NCBI GenBank assembly: GCA_049603835.1 | Contig: JBMYSZ010000003.1 | Coordinates: 214,176-278,175 of the forward strand | Direction of reading: 5' to 3' | DNA length: 64,000 nucleotides | From: Mangrovicoccus sp049603835 | GTDB lineage: Bacteria; Pseudomonadota; Alphaproteobacteria; Rhodobacterales; Rhodobacteraceae | Shown: positions 7,952 through 17,909 of the stretch, in pieces | Layout: every line of letters begins with the position of its first letter | Numbering within the stretch: the first letter of the stretch is position 1 | Program-made: the position numbers and the translations under genes | The notes under the pieces: generated by a model | What the model saw: only the letters and a program-made list of their open reading frames with translations | What the model was told of the DNA's origin: nothing | The model's database searches: none

Positions 7952-8559
7952 TGCGCAAACTGACCGAGAAAAAGATCTGCCTCGCCTCCCATAACAAGGG
8001 CAAGCTGCGGGAAATCGCGGCCCTGGTCGCCCCTTATGGGATCGAGGTTGTGTCCGCTGGCGATCTCGGGCTCGAAGAGCCTGACGAAACCGAAAACACT
8101 TTCGCCGGCAATGCCCGAATCAAAGCGCATTTCGCCGCAAAGGCCAGCGGCCTACCGGCCCTAAGCGATGATAGCGGCCTAGAGGTGGATGCTCTAGACG
8201 GTGCGCCCGGGGTTTATACCGCTGATTGGGCCGAGACCCCAAATGGGCGGGATTTCCCTATGGCTATGCGCAAGGTCTGGGATCTGCTAGAGGCGAAAAA
8301 CGCGCCGCATCCCCGGACCGCTCGGTTTTGCTGCACGCTTTGCATCGCTTGGCCCGACGGGCATGACGAAATCTTCGCCGGTCAAGTCCCCGGTCATCTA
8401 AGCTGGCCCATGCGCGGCGATCTGGGCTTCGGCTTTGATCCGATCTTTATCCCCGAAGGGTTTAATATCTCCTTTGGGGAAATGGACCCGGCCCAGAAAC
8501 AAGCCATGAGCCACCGTGCCGATGCTTTTGCAAAGCTCAAGGCCAATGCCCTTGACTAA
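7951..8559 (+). CDS. rdgB: XTP/dITP diphosphatase (RdgB/HAM1)
   Basis: 202 residues. The N-terminal SHNKGKLREI motif is the HAM1 signature (S/T-x-N-x-x-K), followed by DETENTFAGNARIKA and LSDDSGLEVDALDGAPGVY, the metal and base-binding segments, then GDLGFGFDPIF and the C-terminal SHRADAFAKLKA motif. The enzyme hydrolyses deaminated purine nucleotides (ITP, XTP and dITP) to the monophosphate and pyrophosphate, keeping them out of DNA and RNA. It overlaps rph by one base and hemW by 14 bases, so it is part of one operon. Confidence 0.96.
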   Translation: MRKLTEKKICLASHNKGKLREIAALVAPYGIEVVSAGDLGLEEPDETENTFAGNARIKAHFAAKASGLPALSDDSGLEVDALDGAPGVYTADWAETPNGRDFPMAMRKVWDLLEAKNAPHPRTARFCCTLCIAWPDGHDEIFAGQVPGHLSWPMRGDLGFGFDPIFIPEGFNISFGEMDPAQKQAMSHRADAFAKLKANALD

Positions 8560-9712
8560 GCCCCAAGCCGAAGCCGTCACGGGCGGCTTTGGTCTCTATA
8601 TCCACTGGCCGTTCTGTGCTGCGAAATGCCCCTATTGCGATTTCAACTCGCATGTGGCGGCCAGCATCGATCACAAGCGCTGGCGCGCCGCCTATCTGGC
8701 CGAGCTGCGCCGCGCCGCTGCGGAAACACCAGGCCGCCGCTTGGACACGATCTTTTTCGGAGGCGGTACACCAAGCCTTATGGCACCGGACACGGTCGCC
8801 GAGATCCTGGCAGAGACCCGCCGCCTCTGGCCACAAGACAGCCCCGAAATCACCCTAGAGGCCAACCCCACCTCCGTCGAAGCGGGCCGGTTCCAGGCCT
8901 TCTACCAGGCCGGGGTCAATCGCGTGTCTCTGGGCGTGCAATCCCTGCGCGATGACGACCTCAAACGCCTGGGCCGTTTGCATTCCGCAGCCGAGGCGAT
9001 GCAGGCCTTCGCCTTAGCGCGCAAATATTTCGACCGGGTCAGCTTTGATCTGATCTATGCCCGCCAGGACCAAACTGCCGCTGAATGGCGGGCTGAGTTG
9101 ACCGAGGCGCTTAGCTATGCGGTAGACCACCTGTCGCTGTATCAGCTCACCATTGAGCCCGGCACCGCCTTTGGCGCGCGGTTTGACAAGGGTGGTTTGC
9201 GGGGCCTGCCAAGCGAAGATCTCTCTGCTGATCTTTACGAACTCACCTGCGAGATCGCGGATGCGGCGGGGTTTTCGGCCTATGAAGTCTCCAATTATGC
9301 CCGCCCCGGCGCCGAGGCGCGCCACAACCTGATTTATTGGCGTGCAGGTGATTGGGTCGGTATCGGGCCTGGGGCCCATGGCCGCCTCAGCCTAAAGGGG
9401 CAGCGCCTGGCCACGGATACGGCGCTGGACCCGGCGGCTTGGCTGAAAGCAGCGGAGGCCGGTACAGGCGAAGACAGCCGCCGCGCGCTGAGCCTAGATG
9501 AGCAAGCCGATGAATATTTGATGATGTCCCTGCGCCTGAGCGAAGGCACATCCCTGCCCCGGCTGGCCCAGCTCGGCCGTCAGATTGACAAGGCCAAGCT
9601 GCTTGATCTCGCTGAAATGAAGCTAATTGAGTTGGATGCAGACCGGATCCGTGCAACTCTACAGGGGCGGCTCTTGCTCAATGAAGTGTTAAGGCAACTC
9701 ATGGTGTTCTAA
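8546..9712 (+). CDS. hemW: Heme chaperone HemW (radical SAM)
   Basis: 388 residues from ATG 8546, which overlaps the rdgB end by 14 bases; an upstream in-frame GTG at 8516 would add ten unlikely residues. The radical SAM cluster motif CAAKCPYC follows FGLYIHWPF, with the extra Phe of the HemN/HemW family (CDFNSH). Downstream are FFGGGTPSL, LEANPTS and GVNRVSLGVQS, and the GIGPGAHGRL region. HemW-type proteins bind heme and lack the N-terminal extension of true coproporphyrinogen dehydrogenase HemN, so older annotation as oxygen-independent CPO is less likely. It is the third gene of rph-rdgB-hemW. Confidence 0.93.
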   Translation: MPLTKPQAEAVTGGFGLYIHWPFCAAKCPYCDFNSHVAASIDHKRWRAAYLAELRRAAAETPGRRLDTIFFGGGTPSLMAPDTVAEILAETRRLWPQDSPEITLEANPTSVEAGRFQAFYQAGVNRVSLGVQSLRDDDLKRLGRLHSAAEAMQAFALARKYFDRVSFDLIYARQDQTAAEWRAELTEALSYAVDHLSLYQLTIEPGTAFGARFDKGGLRGLPSEDLSADLYELTCEIADAAGFSAYEVSNYARPGAEARHNLIYWRAGDWVGIGPGAHGRLSLKGQRLATDTALDPAAWLKAAEAGTGEDSRRALSLDEQADEYLMMSLRLSEGTSLPRLAQLGRQIDKAKLLDLAEMKLIELDADRIRATLQGRLLLNEVLRQLMVF

Positions 9713-9715
9713 GCT

Positions 9716-10069
9716 ATGCGGATCTTGTGGCTCTCTTTCGGTATTCTCACCATGGGGCTTGGCCTCTTGGGGGCCATCCTGCCGCTGCTTCCAACGGTGC
9801 CGTTTTTCCTGCTGGCCACATTCTGCTTTGCCCGGTCTTCGCCAAGGCTGCATGAATGGCTGATCACCCATCCCACTTATGGCGGCCATATCCGCGCCTG
9901 GCAAAGCTCGGGCGCTATCCGACCCGCCGCCAAACGCGTTGCCACCCTCTCGATCGGCGTAGCGTTCCTGATTTCGGTGATTTTAGGAGTGGGCCCAAAG
10001 ATCTTGGTCATTCAGGCTTTGGTGCTGGGCGCGGTCTTAGTCTTTCTCTGGACCCGCCCAGACCAATAA
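9716..10069 (+). CDS. DUF454 (YbaN-like) inner membrane protein
   Basis: 117 residues, three bases after the hemW stop. The sequence matches the DUF454 layout: an N-terminal hydrophobic pair (LWLSFGILTMGLGLLGAILPLLPTVPFFLL, residues about 3-32, shown here in two membrane passes), the FARSSPRLHEWLITHP loop, then two further hydrophobic segments at residues 70-112 around AFLISVILGVGPKILV. The family has no settled function. It ends convergent to parB, two bases before the parB stop, with no room for a separate terminator. Confidence 0.85.
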   Translation: MRILWLSFGILTMGLGLLGAILPLLPTVPFFLLATFCFARSSPRLHEWLITHPTYGGHIRAWQSSGAIRPAAKRVATLSIGVAFLISVILGVGPKILVIQALVLGAVLVFLWTRPDQ

Positions 10070-10071
10070 AC

Positions 10072-10950
10072 TTACTTCAAGCTCAGGATCTGGCACAGCG
10101 TATCCAGATCATCGAGGGTCTTATAATTGATCACCAGCTTGCCCGCTTCACTGCCGGCCTTGTGATCCACCGTGACCTTCATCCCCAAAACCGCTGTTAG
10201 ATCCTGCTCTAGCGCGCGGGTATCTGGGTCTTTCTCCGCCGCAGCAGAGCCCGGCTTTGCCCCTGGGGCAGGTTTTGGACCCTTGGCCAGCTTTTCGGTT
10301 TCGCGAACGGACAAGCCCTCGGCCACAACCTTTTGTGCCATCCCAACCGGATCATCGGTCGTGATCAAAGCCCGCGCATGCCCCGCGCTCAGATCGCCAT
10401 TGCGCACCAGGATCAGCACATCATCGGGCAGCTGCAACAAACGCAGCAAATTCGCCAAATAGCTGCGAGATTTGCCCAAAGCCTCGGCCAGCCGTTCCTG
10501 GGTATGGCCGAATTTATCCATGAGCTGGCGATAGCCCATGGCCTCTTCCACGGGATTCAGATCCGCACGTTGGACATTCTCGATAATCGCGATTTCCAGA
10601 ACTTCCGTCTCGGAATAGTCTCGGATCAGGACCGGAACCGTATGCAGCTGCGCCCGCTGCGCCGCGCGCCACCGCCGTTCCCCAGCCACGATTTGATAGA
10701 GCGGATCCCCAGACGGGTTTGGCCGCACGATCAATGGCTGCAAAATCCCCTTTTCGCGGATCGACGCGGCCAGATCTGCCAGATCTTCTTCGACAAAGCT
10801 TCGTCGCGGCTGATCAGGGTTCGGCGCCACATTTTCAATAGGCACCTCTGTATCGGCCTTAACCGGCGTCTCCGTCGGCTCTGGCGTTGCCACATCGGCC
10901 ATCAAAGCTGACAGCCCTCTCCCCAATCCGCGCTTATTTTTTTCGAGCAA
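10072..10950 (-). CDS. parB: Chromosome partitioning protein ParB
   Basis: 292 residues beginning MLEKNKRGLGRGLSALM, the conserved ParB N-terminus that contacts ParA. The CTP-binding and spreading motif GERRWRAAQRA is present near residue 90, then the helix-turn-helix that reads parS (EERLAEALGKSRSYLANLLRL pattern) and the C-terminal dimer domain ending LDTLCQILSLK. ParB loads onto parS and organises the origin region for segregation. Three parS sites are 1.1-3.3 kb upstream. It follows parA by 10 bp in the same transcription unit. Confidence 0.97.
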   Translation of the reverse strand: MLEKNKRGLGRGLSALMADVATPEPTETPVKADTEVPIENVAPNPDQPRRSFVEEDLADLAASIREKGILQPLIVRPNPSGDPLYQIVAGERRWRAAQRAQLHTVPVLIRDYSETEVLEIAIIENVQRADLNPVEEAMGYRQLMDKFGHTQERLAEALGKSRSYLANLLRLLQLPDDVLILVRNGDLSAGHARALITTDDPVGMAQKVVAEGLSVRETEKLAKGPKPAPGAKPGSAAAEKDPDTRALEQDLTAVLGMKVTVDHKAGSEAGKLVINYKTLDDLDTLCQILSLK

Positions 10951-10960
10951 TGTGTGATCC

Positions 10961-11782
10961 TCAGCTCATGACTGTTTGAGAGTCATAGCGCGCCATCATC
11001 TCTGCTGCCAAGGCTTTGTAGGCCTGCGCGCCCTTAGAATTCGGGTCATAATCCAAAACTGGCACCGCAAAAGACGGCGCTTCGCTGACCCGGACATTGC
11101 GCGGCACGATAGTATCGAACACCAATTCCCCCAAAGTTTGCCGCGCATCGGCTTCTACCTGCTGCGCCAAACGGTTCCGCGTGTCATGCATGGTCAGCAA
11201 GACACCCTCGATCCGCAGATCCCGGTTCGCGGATTGGCGAATTTCGCGGATCGTCAGCATCAGCTGCGACAGACCTTCGAGCGCGAAAAACTCGCTTTGC
11301 AACGGGATTAGAATGGAATTCGCAGCCACCATCGCATTGACGGTCAAAAGATTAAGCGAGGGCGGGCAATCGATCAGCACGAAATCCAGGTTCAGATCTT
11401 TCACCGCCGGAGCGGCCAGCGCCTCGCGCAACAAAAAGCTGCGCCGTTCATTGGCCACCAGTTCGATATCAGCGGAGCTAAGATCCGTCGTTGCCGGGGC
11501 AATAATGATGCCCTCAAACTCAGTGCGCTGAAAAATTTCGACGATCGGACGATCTTCGAGCAGCATATCATAAGTGGACAGGCTGCGAGATTCCGCGTCG
11601 ATGCCCATCCCGGTGGAGGCATTCCCCTGGGGGTCCAGATCAATGATCAAAATGCTATGGCCCTGTTTGGCCAAAGCTGCAGCAAGATTGATGGTGGTGG
11701 TGGTCTTACCCACCCCGCCTTTTTGGTTGGCAATAGCAATGACTCGGGGCTTGGAAAACTCAGGCACGGCGCGGATGTCCAA
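10961..11782 (-). CDS. parA: Chromosome partitioning ATPase ParA
   Basis: 273 residues from TTG 11782; a GTG at 11767 gives 268 residues and is equally possible, as both lie inside the rsmG 3' end and neither has a strong ribosome-binding site. The deviant Walker A NQKGGVGKTT is near residue 20, with the ILIIDLDPQGNAS A' motif and the FVLIDCPPSL Walker B. ParA moves ParB-bound origins. Gene order rsmG-parA-parB is the standard origin-linked arrangement. Confidence 0.96.
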   Translation of the reverse strand: MDIRAVPEFSKPRVIAIANQKGGVGKTTTTINLAAALAKQGHSILIIDLDPQGNASTGMGIDAESRSLSTYDMLLEDRPIVEIFQRTEFEGIIIAPATTDLSSADIELVANERRSFLLREALAAPAVKDLNLDFVLIDCPPSLNLLTVNAMVAANSILIPLQSEFFALEGLSQLMLTIREIRQSANRDLRIEGVLLTMHDTRNRLAQQVEADARQTLGELVFDTIVPRNVRVSEAPSFAVPVLDYDPNSKGAQAYKALAAEMMARYDSQTVMS

Positions 11783-12368
11783 TTTCTAAGATGACGGCTT
11801 CGGGATCCGTTTTACTCGGATGAGCCTGACACGGGAAAGACCATTCCGCCTGCGCCGCCCCAATCTCCTGTTGATAACGTCGCCCTTTTGGGAAAAGCGC
11901 CACACCACCCGGCAAAAGATGGCGTTCTGCATAAGATAACAGCTGCGGCAGAGGCGCGAGCGCACGGGCGGATAGGCCTTGCACCCCAAGCGGCGGGATG
12001 GATTCTATCCGCGCATCGAGAACTTTGACCCGTAGATTTGTTTCACGTGAAACAGTGCGGAGGAAAGTTGCCTTACGCTGATCGCTCTCGACTAAGGTGA
12101 TTTCCATTTGAGGCTGCGTTTCCGCCGCCCAAATTGCGATCACAAGGCCGGGAAACCCCCCGCCGGATCCGAAATCAGCCCAGCTGGCTAAGTTAGCCGG
12201 GACGAGGTCTGTTACCTGCCAGGAATCCAAAATATGGCGTTCTTTGACATGGGGCAGATCTAGCTTTGAGACCAAATTGATCTTTGGATTCCATTTCGCC
12301 ACAAGCGCGGCGTAAATTTCCAAACGCTCCGCTGTTTCACGTGAAACATCTTCGATTTGCAGCGTCAT
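11760..12368 (-). CDS. rsmG: 16S rRNA (guanine527-N7)-methyltransferase RsmG
   Basis: 202 residues, full length. The SAM-binding loop WADFGSGGGFPGLVIA and the KINLVSKLD upstream motif are typical of RsmG (GidB). It methylates G527 of 16S rRNA; loss gives low-level streptomycin resistance in other bacteria. The gene overlaps mnmG by four bases upstream and parA downstream. Two parS sites are inside its coding sequence (12039-12054 and 12333-12348), both read as VSRET in the protein. Confidence 0.96.
   Translation of the reverse strand: MTLQIEDVSRETAERLEIYAALVAKWNPKINLVSKLDLPHVKERHILDSWQVTDLVPANLASWADFGSGGGFPGLVIAIWAAETQPQMEITLVESDQRKATFLRTVSRETNLRVKVLDARIESIPPLGVQGLSARALAPLPQLLSYAERHLLPGGVALFPKGRRYQQEIGAAQAEWSFPCQAHPSKTDPEAVILEIGHPRRA
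12039..12054. promoter_or_regulatory. parS site 1
   Basis: TGTTTCACGTGAAACA, the perfect 16-bp ParB-binding palindrome, inside rsmG and encoding part of TVSRETN. Confidence 0.95.
12333..12348. promoter_or_regulatory. parS site 2
   Basis: A second perfect TGTTTCACGTGAAACA palindrome near the 5' end of rsmG, read as DVSRETA. Confidence 0.95.
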
Positions 12369-14251
12369 GCAGATTTAGCCCCAGCAAGACGCCGCAAATG
12401 CGCAACCAAAACCAGCAAAGCCGCAGGTGTCATCCCTTCGATCCGCCCGGCCTGAGCAATGGTCCGGGGCCGTTCCCGCTCTAGCTTGGAGCGCAGCTCA
12501 TTCGACAGGCTAGAAATCGCGCTAAAGGAAAAATCCTCTGGGATAACCGTTTGCTCCTCTTTTTGCAGCGTTTCCACATCCCGCTGCTGGCGCTCCATAT
12601 ATTGCGCATAAAGCGCATCGCGGCAAAGCTGGGTTTGGATATCCGGCGCCACAGTCGCGAATTCCGGGACCAAAGGCAGAATCTTATCTGGCGTCATATT
12701 GGGGAATGCCAGAACATCATAAGCCGTGCGGCGCGCGCCGTCTTGAGCCACAGAAATCCCCGCTGAGGCGAGGTCTTTGGGACTCCAGCGCTCTGCCTCT
12801 AGAATGGCCTTACCCGCCTCCAGCGCATCAATTTTCGCGCCATAGACCGCTTTGCGCGTCTCGCCTACACAGCCAAGCTCTAATCCGAGAGCGGTCAAAC
12901 GCTGATCCGCATTATCGGCCCGCAGGCTAAGCCGGAATTCAGCCCGAGAAGTAAACATTCGGTAAGGCTCTGCCACGCCCCGCGAGGTTAGATCATCGAT
13001 CATCACCCCAATATAAGAAGTCGCGCGTTGGAAATGCAGCGGCCCGGTCTCTTGGCTGGCCAAAGCCGCGTTCAACCCTGCGACCAAACCCTGCGCCGCC
13101 GCCTCTTCATAGCCTGTCGTGCCGTTGATCTGTCCGGCCAGATAAAGGCCGGGACAGGCGCGGACCTCCAGACCCAAGCTCAGCGCTCGCGGATCTACAT
13201 AATCATACTCAATCGCATAGCCCGGCTGCAGGATTATCGCCTGCTCAAGACCTGCGATGGAGCGCACATAATCCAGCTGCACATCTTCAGGGAGCGAGGT
13301 GGAAATCCCGTTTGGATAGACCGTGTGATCATCCAGGCCTTCGGGCTCTAGAAAGATCTGATGCGAGGTTTTATCGGCGAAACGGACGATTTTATCTTCG
13401 ATTGAGGGGCAATAGCGCGGCCCCACCCCTTCGATATGCCCGCCATACATCGCCGAGCGATCCAAATTATCACGGATGATCTGATGGGTTTTTTCATTGG
13501 TATGGGTAATGCCGCAGGAAATTTGCCGGGCTTCCGGAGTGCGGTTCAGGAAGGAAAACATCACCGGTTCGTCATCACCGGGCTGCATGTCGAAACTGTC
13601 CCAATCCAAGCTCCGCCCATCTAGACGCGGCGGCGTTCCGGTTTTCAGGCGCCCGATGGGTAGGTCCATGTCTTTCAGGCGCTCTGCCAGGCGAATAGCG
13701 GGCGCCTCCCCCATCCGGCCTGCGGAATGGGATTTATCGCCAATATGAACGACACCGCGTAGGAAAGTGCCGGTTGTCAGCACCACAGCCTGCGCTTTGA
13801 TCCGTTGATCAGAGCCCAAGACAACCCCTGCAGCGCGGCCTTGCTCCATAATCAGATCGGTCACTTCCCCTTCGAGAATGGTTAGATTTGGGGTTGCTGC
13901 GAGCTCTGCCTGCATAGCTTGGCGATAAATAGCACGGTCTTGTTGCGCGCGCGGGCCTTGGACCGCCGGACCTTTGCGGCGATTGAGCAAGCGAAACTGG
14001 ATCCCAGCCTTATCCGCGATCCGCCCCATAATTCCGTCCAAGGCGTCGATTTCACGAACCAAATGGCCCTTTCCCAAGCCGCCAATCGCCGGATTACAGG
14101 ACATTACCCCGATTGAGTCAGCTTTGAGCGTGACCAAGACCGTTTTCGCACCTTGCCGTGCGGAGGTCGCTGCGGCTTCGCATCCCGCATGACCTCCGCC
14201 AACAATGATCACGTCAAAATTCGTCTCTGCTGTCTGTTTCACGTGAAACAT
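12365..14251 (-). CDS. mnmG: tRNA uridine 5-carboxymethylaminomethyl modification enzyme MnmG
   Basis: 628 residues. An FAD dinucleotide motif VIIVGGGHAGCEAA is at residues 14-27; the MSCNPAIGGLGKGHLVREIDALDG and GTPPRLDGRS-type signatures of GidA follow, with the C-terminal helical domain ending near LVAHLRRLAG. With MnmE it modifies the wobble uridine of certain tRNAs. Its start codon lies inside the third parS site, so the protein begins MFHVKQ. It is followed by rsmG, overlapping by four bases, and is preceded by mnmE. Confidence 0.97.
   Translation of the reverse strand: MFHVKQTAETNFDVIIVGGGHAGCEAAATSARQGAKTVLVTLKADSIGVMSCNPAIGGLGKGHLVREIDALDGIMGRIADKAGIQFRLLNRRKGPAVQGPRAQQDRAIYRQAMQAELAATPNLTILEGEVTDLIMEQGRAAGVVLGSDQRIKAQAVVLTTGTFLRGVVHIGDKSHSAGRMGEAPAIRLAERLKDMDLPIGRLKTGTPPRLDGRSLDWDSFDMQPGDDEPVMFSFLNRTPEARQISCGITHTNEKTHQIIRDNLDRSAMYGGHIEGVGPRYCPSIEDKIVRFADKTSHQIFLEPEGLDDHTVYPNGISTSLPEDVQLDYVRSIAGLEQAIILQPGYAIEYDYVDPRALSLGLEVRACPGLYLAGQINGTTGYEEAAAQGLVAGLNAALASQETGPLHFQRATSYIGVMIDDLTSRGVAEPYRMFTSRAEFRLSLRADNADQRLTALGLELGCVGETRKAVYGAKIDALEAGKAILEAERWSPKDLASAGISVAQDGARRTAYDVLAFPNMTPDKILPLVPEFATVAPDIQTQLCRDALYAQYMERQQRDVETLQKEEQTVIPEDFSFSAISSLSNELRSKLERERPRTIAQAGRIEGMTPAALLVLVAHLRRLAGAKSA
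14235..14250. promoter_or_regulatory. parS site 3, overlapping the mnmG start codon
   Basis: Perfect TGTTTCACGTGAAACA; on the minus strand the ATG of mnmG reads into the palindrome (ATGTTTCACGTGAAACAG). Confidence 0.95.
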
Positions 14252-14253
14252 CC

Positions 14254-15549
14254 CTATTTCCCGAGACAGAAGTTCAAGAAAACTTCGTCCAAAATATCTT
14301 CGGTCGTTACCTTGCCCACCAGAGCGTCAAGATGATCAATTGCCCGGCGCAGCCATTCTGATGTCAGCTCTGCCCGCTCTGAGCCTCCAGCCAGCTCATC
14401 AAGAGCTCTGGCCAAATCCGCTTGGGCCGCCTCAATCGCGCGGAGATGGCGGTCTTGCACCGCAGAGCCCGCCTGCCCTGCCATCGCCTCTAGGCGAGTC
14501 GAGAGCTTGTCCAATAGCATATCTACACCAGCCCCGGTAAGACCCGAAACGCCTTCGGAACTTCCGGTCAAGTCCACCTTAGCTCGCAGCACCAAATCAC
14601 CATCGCGCGGCTCTAATCCTGACGGCATGCCTCGCGCATCGATCAAGATCACACGGATATCTGCGCTATCGGCCCGTGCCTGAGCCCGCTCGACGCCCAA
14701 AGCCTCAACCTTATCGGTTGTGGCGCGCAAACCGGCTGTGTCGATAAAGGTCACGGGCAGGCCTTTGAGGTCAATCCGAACCTCAATCACATCGCGCGTG
14801 GTGCCCGCAATGTCAGAGGTAATCGCCACATCGCGCCCCGCCAGCGTGTTGAGCAAAGTGGATTTTCCCACATTTGGATGGCCAAGGATCGCAATTTGAA
14901 ATCCATCGCGCACCCGCTCGGCGCTGCTATAGCCGCGAATTTGCTGGGCCAGCCCCTGCCCCACGCGATTCAAGCGAAGCTGCACCTCGGGGGAGACATC
15001 TTCGGGAACTTCTTCATCGGCGAAATCTATCGTCGCTTCCAAAAGCGCTAGCGCATGGACCAAATCTGCGCGCCAGTCGGCGGTAAGCTGCGACAAAGCC
15101 CCGGTCATCAAAGCCATGGCCTGACGCCGCTGCGCTTCGGTTTCTGCGTTGATGAGATCAGCGAGGCCCTCGACCTCTGTCACGTCAAGCCGCCCGTGAT
15201 CCAGCGCCCGGCGGGTGAATTCGCCCGGCTCGGCAATCCTCAGCCCGGAAATATCGCCCAAAGCCCGCATCACCGCCGATTGCACCGCGCGGCTGCCATG
15301 GATCTGAAATTCTGCGACGGGTTCCCCGGTGAAAGAGCTGCCAGCCTCGAATACCAGGACCAGCGCCTTATCTAGCAAATCGCCGCTAGCATCACGAAGG
15401 GAGAGAAGAGCAGCGCGCCGGGATTCCGGCACCCGGCCCGCCAAGGTTTTTACTGCGTCAAAAGCCTGTGGCCCCGAAACGCGGATGATGGCAACGCCCG
15501 CCTTCCCCGCCCCGGTGGCCACGGCGAAGATCGTGTCGTTGCCAGCCAT
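14254..15549 (-). CDS. mnmE: tRNA modification GTPase MnmE
   Basis: 431 residues. The N-terminal tetrahydrofolate-binding domain (TIFAVATGAGKAGVAIIRVSG, here quoted in part), the helical domain, and the G domain with G1 GHPNVGKST near residue 223, G2/G3 DIAGTTRD and VTFIDTAGLR are present. The C-terminal FCLGK carries the CxGK motif essential in the family. A canonical NKxD G4 motif is weak: RAKVDLT is in that position. It works with MnmG, the next gene, two bases away. Confidence 0.96.
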   Translation of the reverse strand: MAGNDTIFAVATGAGKAGVAIIRVSGPQAFDAVKTLAGRVPESRRAALLSLRDASGDLLDKALVLVFEAGSSFTGEPVAEFQIHGSRAVQSAVMRALGDISGLRIAEPGEFTRRALDHGRLDVTEVEGLADLINAETEAQRRQAMALMTGALSQLTADWRADLVHALALLEATIDFADEEVPEDVSPEVQLRLNRVGQGLAQQIRGYSSAERVRDGFQIAILGHPNVGKSTLLNTLAGRDVAITSDIAGTTRDVIEVRIDLKGLPVTFIDTAGLRATTDKVEALGVERAQARADSADIRVILIDARGMPSGLEPRDGDLVLRAKVDLTGSSEGVSGLTGAGVDMLLDKLSTRLEAMAGQAGSAVQDRHLRAIEAAQADLARALDELAGGSERAELTSEWLRRAIDHLDALVGKVTTEDILDEVFLNFCLGK

Positions 15550-15553
15550 GTTT

Positions 15554-16825
<1,272 letters not shown>

Positions 16826-17045
16826 AATGGGAATAGATCTCTGGCGCCAGGACTGGAGCACTATGTCATGATATAGGGAAGACGACCGAAGGACATCGGT
16901 GCGCCCATCTAGCCGCATATGGCTGCGCTGTCAATATTTGTGATATTTCGCGACTTCGCTCGTATAGGGGGTCGTGGTCCTCGACTGGAAATCGCCAAAT
17001 TCCCAGCCCGACGAATATGCGCTGCTGAGGGAGCCGTAGAAGGTC

Positions 17046-17501
17046 TTAGAATGGTCGCGCGATCACAGCGATCACGATCACCACCATAAACAGCGTCGGA
17101 AGCTCATTCATCATCCGATATTGTCGTCCGCTATGGGTATTTTCGCCTTTCTGGAAATCTTTGCGCCGCCAAGCCAGCCAATGATGAAACCAGGTCATTC
17201 CCAGCACCGCTGCCGCCTTTGCCCAAGGCCAAACCGCCGTCCAATCGATAATTCCTGGGGTAAAGACCAGTGCGAGGCCAAAAACCCATGTGGAAACCAT
17301 CGCCGGATTCATGATCAGGCGTAGCAGCTTATATTCCATGGTTTGAAACAGCTCGTCGGTGTCAGAGCCCTGGGCGACTTTTTCTGTGTGATAGACAAAC
17401 AGCCTGGGCAAATAGAAGAGCCCAGCCATCCAGGCCAAGACTGACATGACATGGAAAGATTTCGTCCATGGATAAGCGGCTGACAGAAAGTCCCAGATCA
17501 T
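17046..17501 (-). CDS. hemJ: Protoporphyrinogen IX oxidase HemJ
   Basis: 151 residues, four hydrophobic segments. The N-terminal WTKSFHVMSVLAWMAGLFYL motif with its conserved His, the PRLFVYH motif, the KLLRLIMNPAM segment and the MTWFHHWLA/NELPTLFMVVIV stretches match the HemJ (UPF0093) family. The membrane protein oxidises protoporphyrinogen IX to protoporphyrin IX in organisms without HemG or HemY. It is the last leftward gene before the putative origin. Confidence 0.93.
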   Translation of the reverse strand: MIWDFLSAAYPWTKSFHVMSVLAWMAGLFYLPRLFVYHTEKVAQGSDTDELFQTMEYKLLRLIMNPAMVSTWVFGLALVFTPGIIDWTAVWPWAKAAAVLGMTWFHHWLAWRRKDFQKGENTHSGRQYRMMNELPTLFMVVIVIAVIARPF

Positions 17502-17632
17502 AGCGTTTCTCCGACAAAGGCCCGAGCATTCTATTAATAATTATATAATTTAAGAAAGGTTGATGATGTATTAGGGGCTGTGGATTGTGGGGATTATGCC
17601 GATATCCCAAGACAGGACGACTGAGGATAGAA

Positions 17633-17647
17633 TTAACCATTCGTTAA
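17633..17647. promoter_or_regulatory. CtrA-type site 1
   Basis: TTAA-CCATTCG-TTAA, a full match to the TTAA-N7-TTAA consensus of the alphaproteobacterial cell-cycle regulator CtrA, inside the putative origin. Confidence 0.5.
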
Positions 17648-17694
17648 CGATTCACGGGTCTAATTCGAAAAAATCGTTAAAAAACAATGAACTA

Positions 17695-17709
17695 TTAACG
17701 AAGTATTAA
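17695..17709. promoter_or_regulatory. CtrA-type site 2
   Basis: TTAA-CGAAGTA-TTAA, a second match, ending 10 bp before the perfect DnaA box. Confidence 0.5.
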
Positions 17710-17718
17710 TTAATTCCC

Positions 17719-17727
17719 TGTGGATAA
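17719..17727 (-). promoter_or_regulatory. DnaA box
   Basis: TGTGGATAA on the plus strand is the complement of the consensus TTATCCACA. Confidence 0.75.
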
Positions 17728-17909
17728 ATCTGGGAAAACTGAGGAACAAAGAAAATCGTCCCCAGCTGGGGATAACATCATCCACTTGGGATATTCTGTT
17801 TATGTCTGCGGTGTAACTGACCTGAAATTTTGGGTTCTCCTCTCGCCTTTCCCCTTTCACGGATGTTACCAGCAAGTCATGCCCCGTGATGTCCCAAGAG
17901 TTGTCCACA

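Larger units (their letters stand above)
17505..17909. other. Putative chromosomal replication origin (oriC)
   Basis: A 400-bp gap between divergently oriented hemJ and maf. It holds a nearly pure A/T stretch (17531-17556), a perfect DnaA box TGTGGATAA (17719-17727), one-mismatch boxes TGGGGATAA (17767-17775) and TTGTCCACA (17901-17909), and two TTAA-N7-TTAA motifs of the kind bound by CtrA. The context supports origin function: parB-parA-rsmG-mnmG-mnmE-rho on one side, maf-aroE-coaE-dnaQ on the other, gene direction switching at the gap, and parS sites 3.2-5.7 kb away. It has not been tested; a GC-skew plot would decide. Confidence 0.72.
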
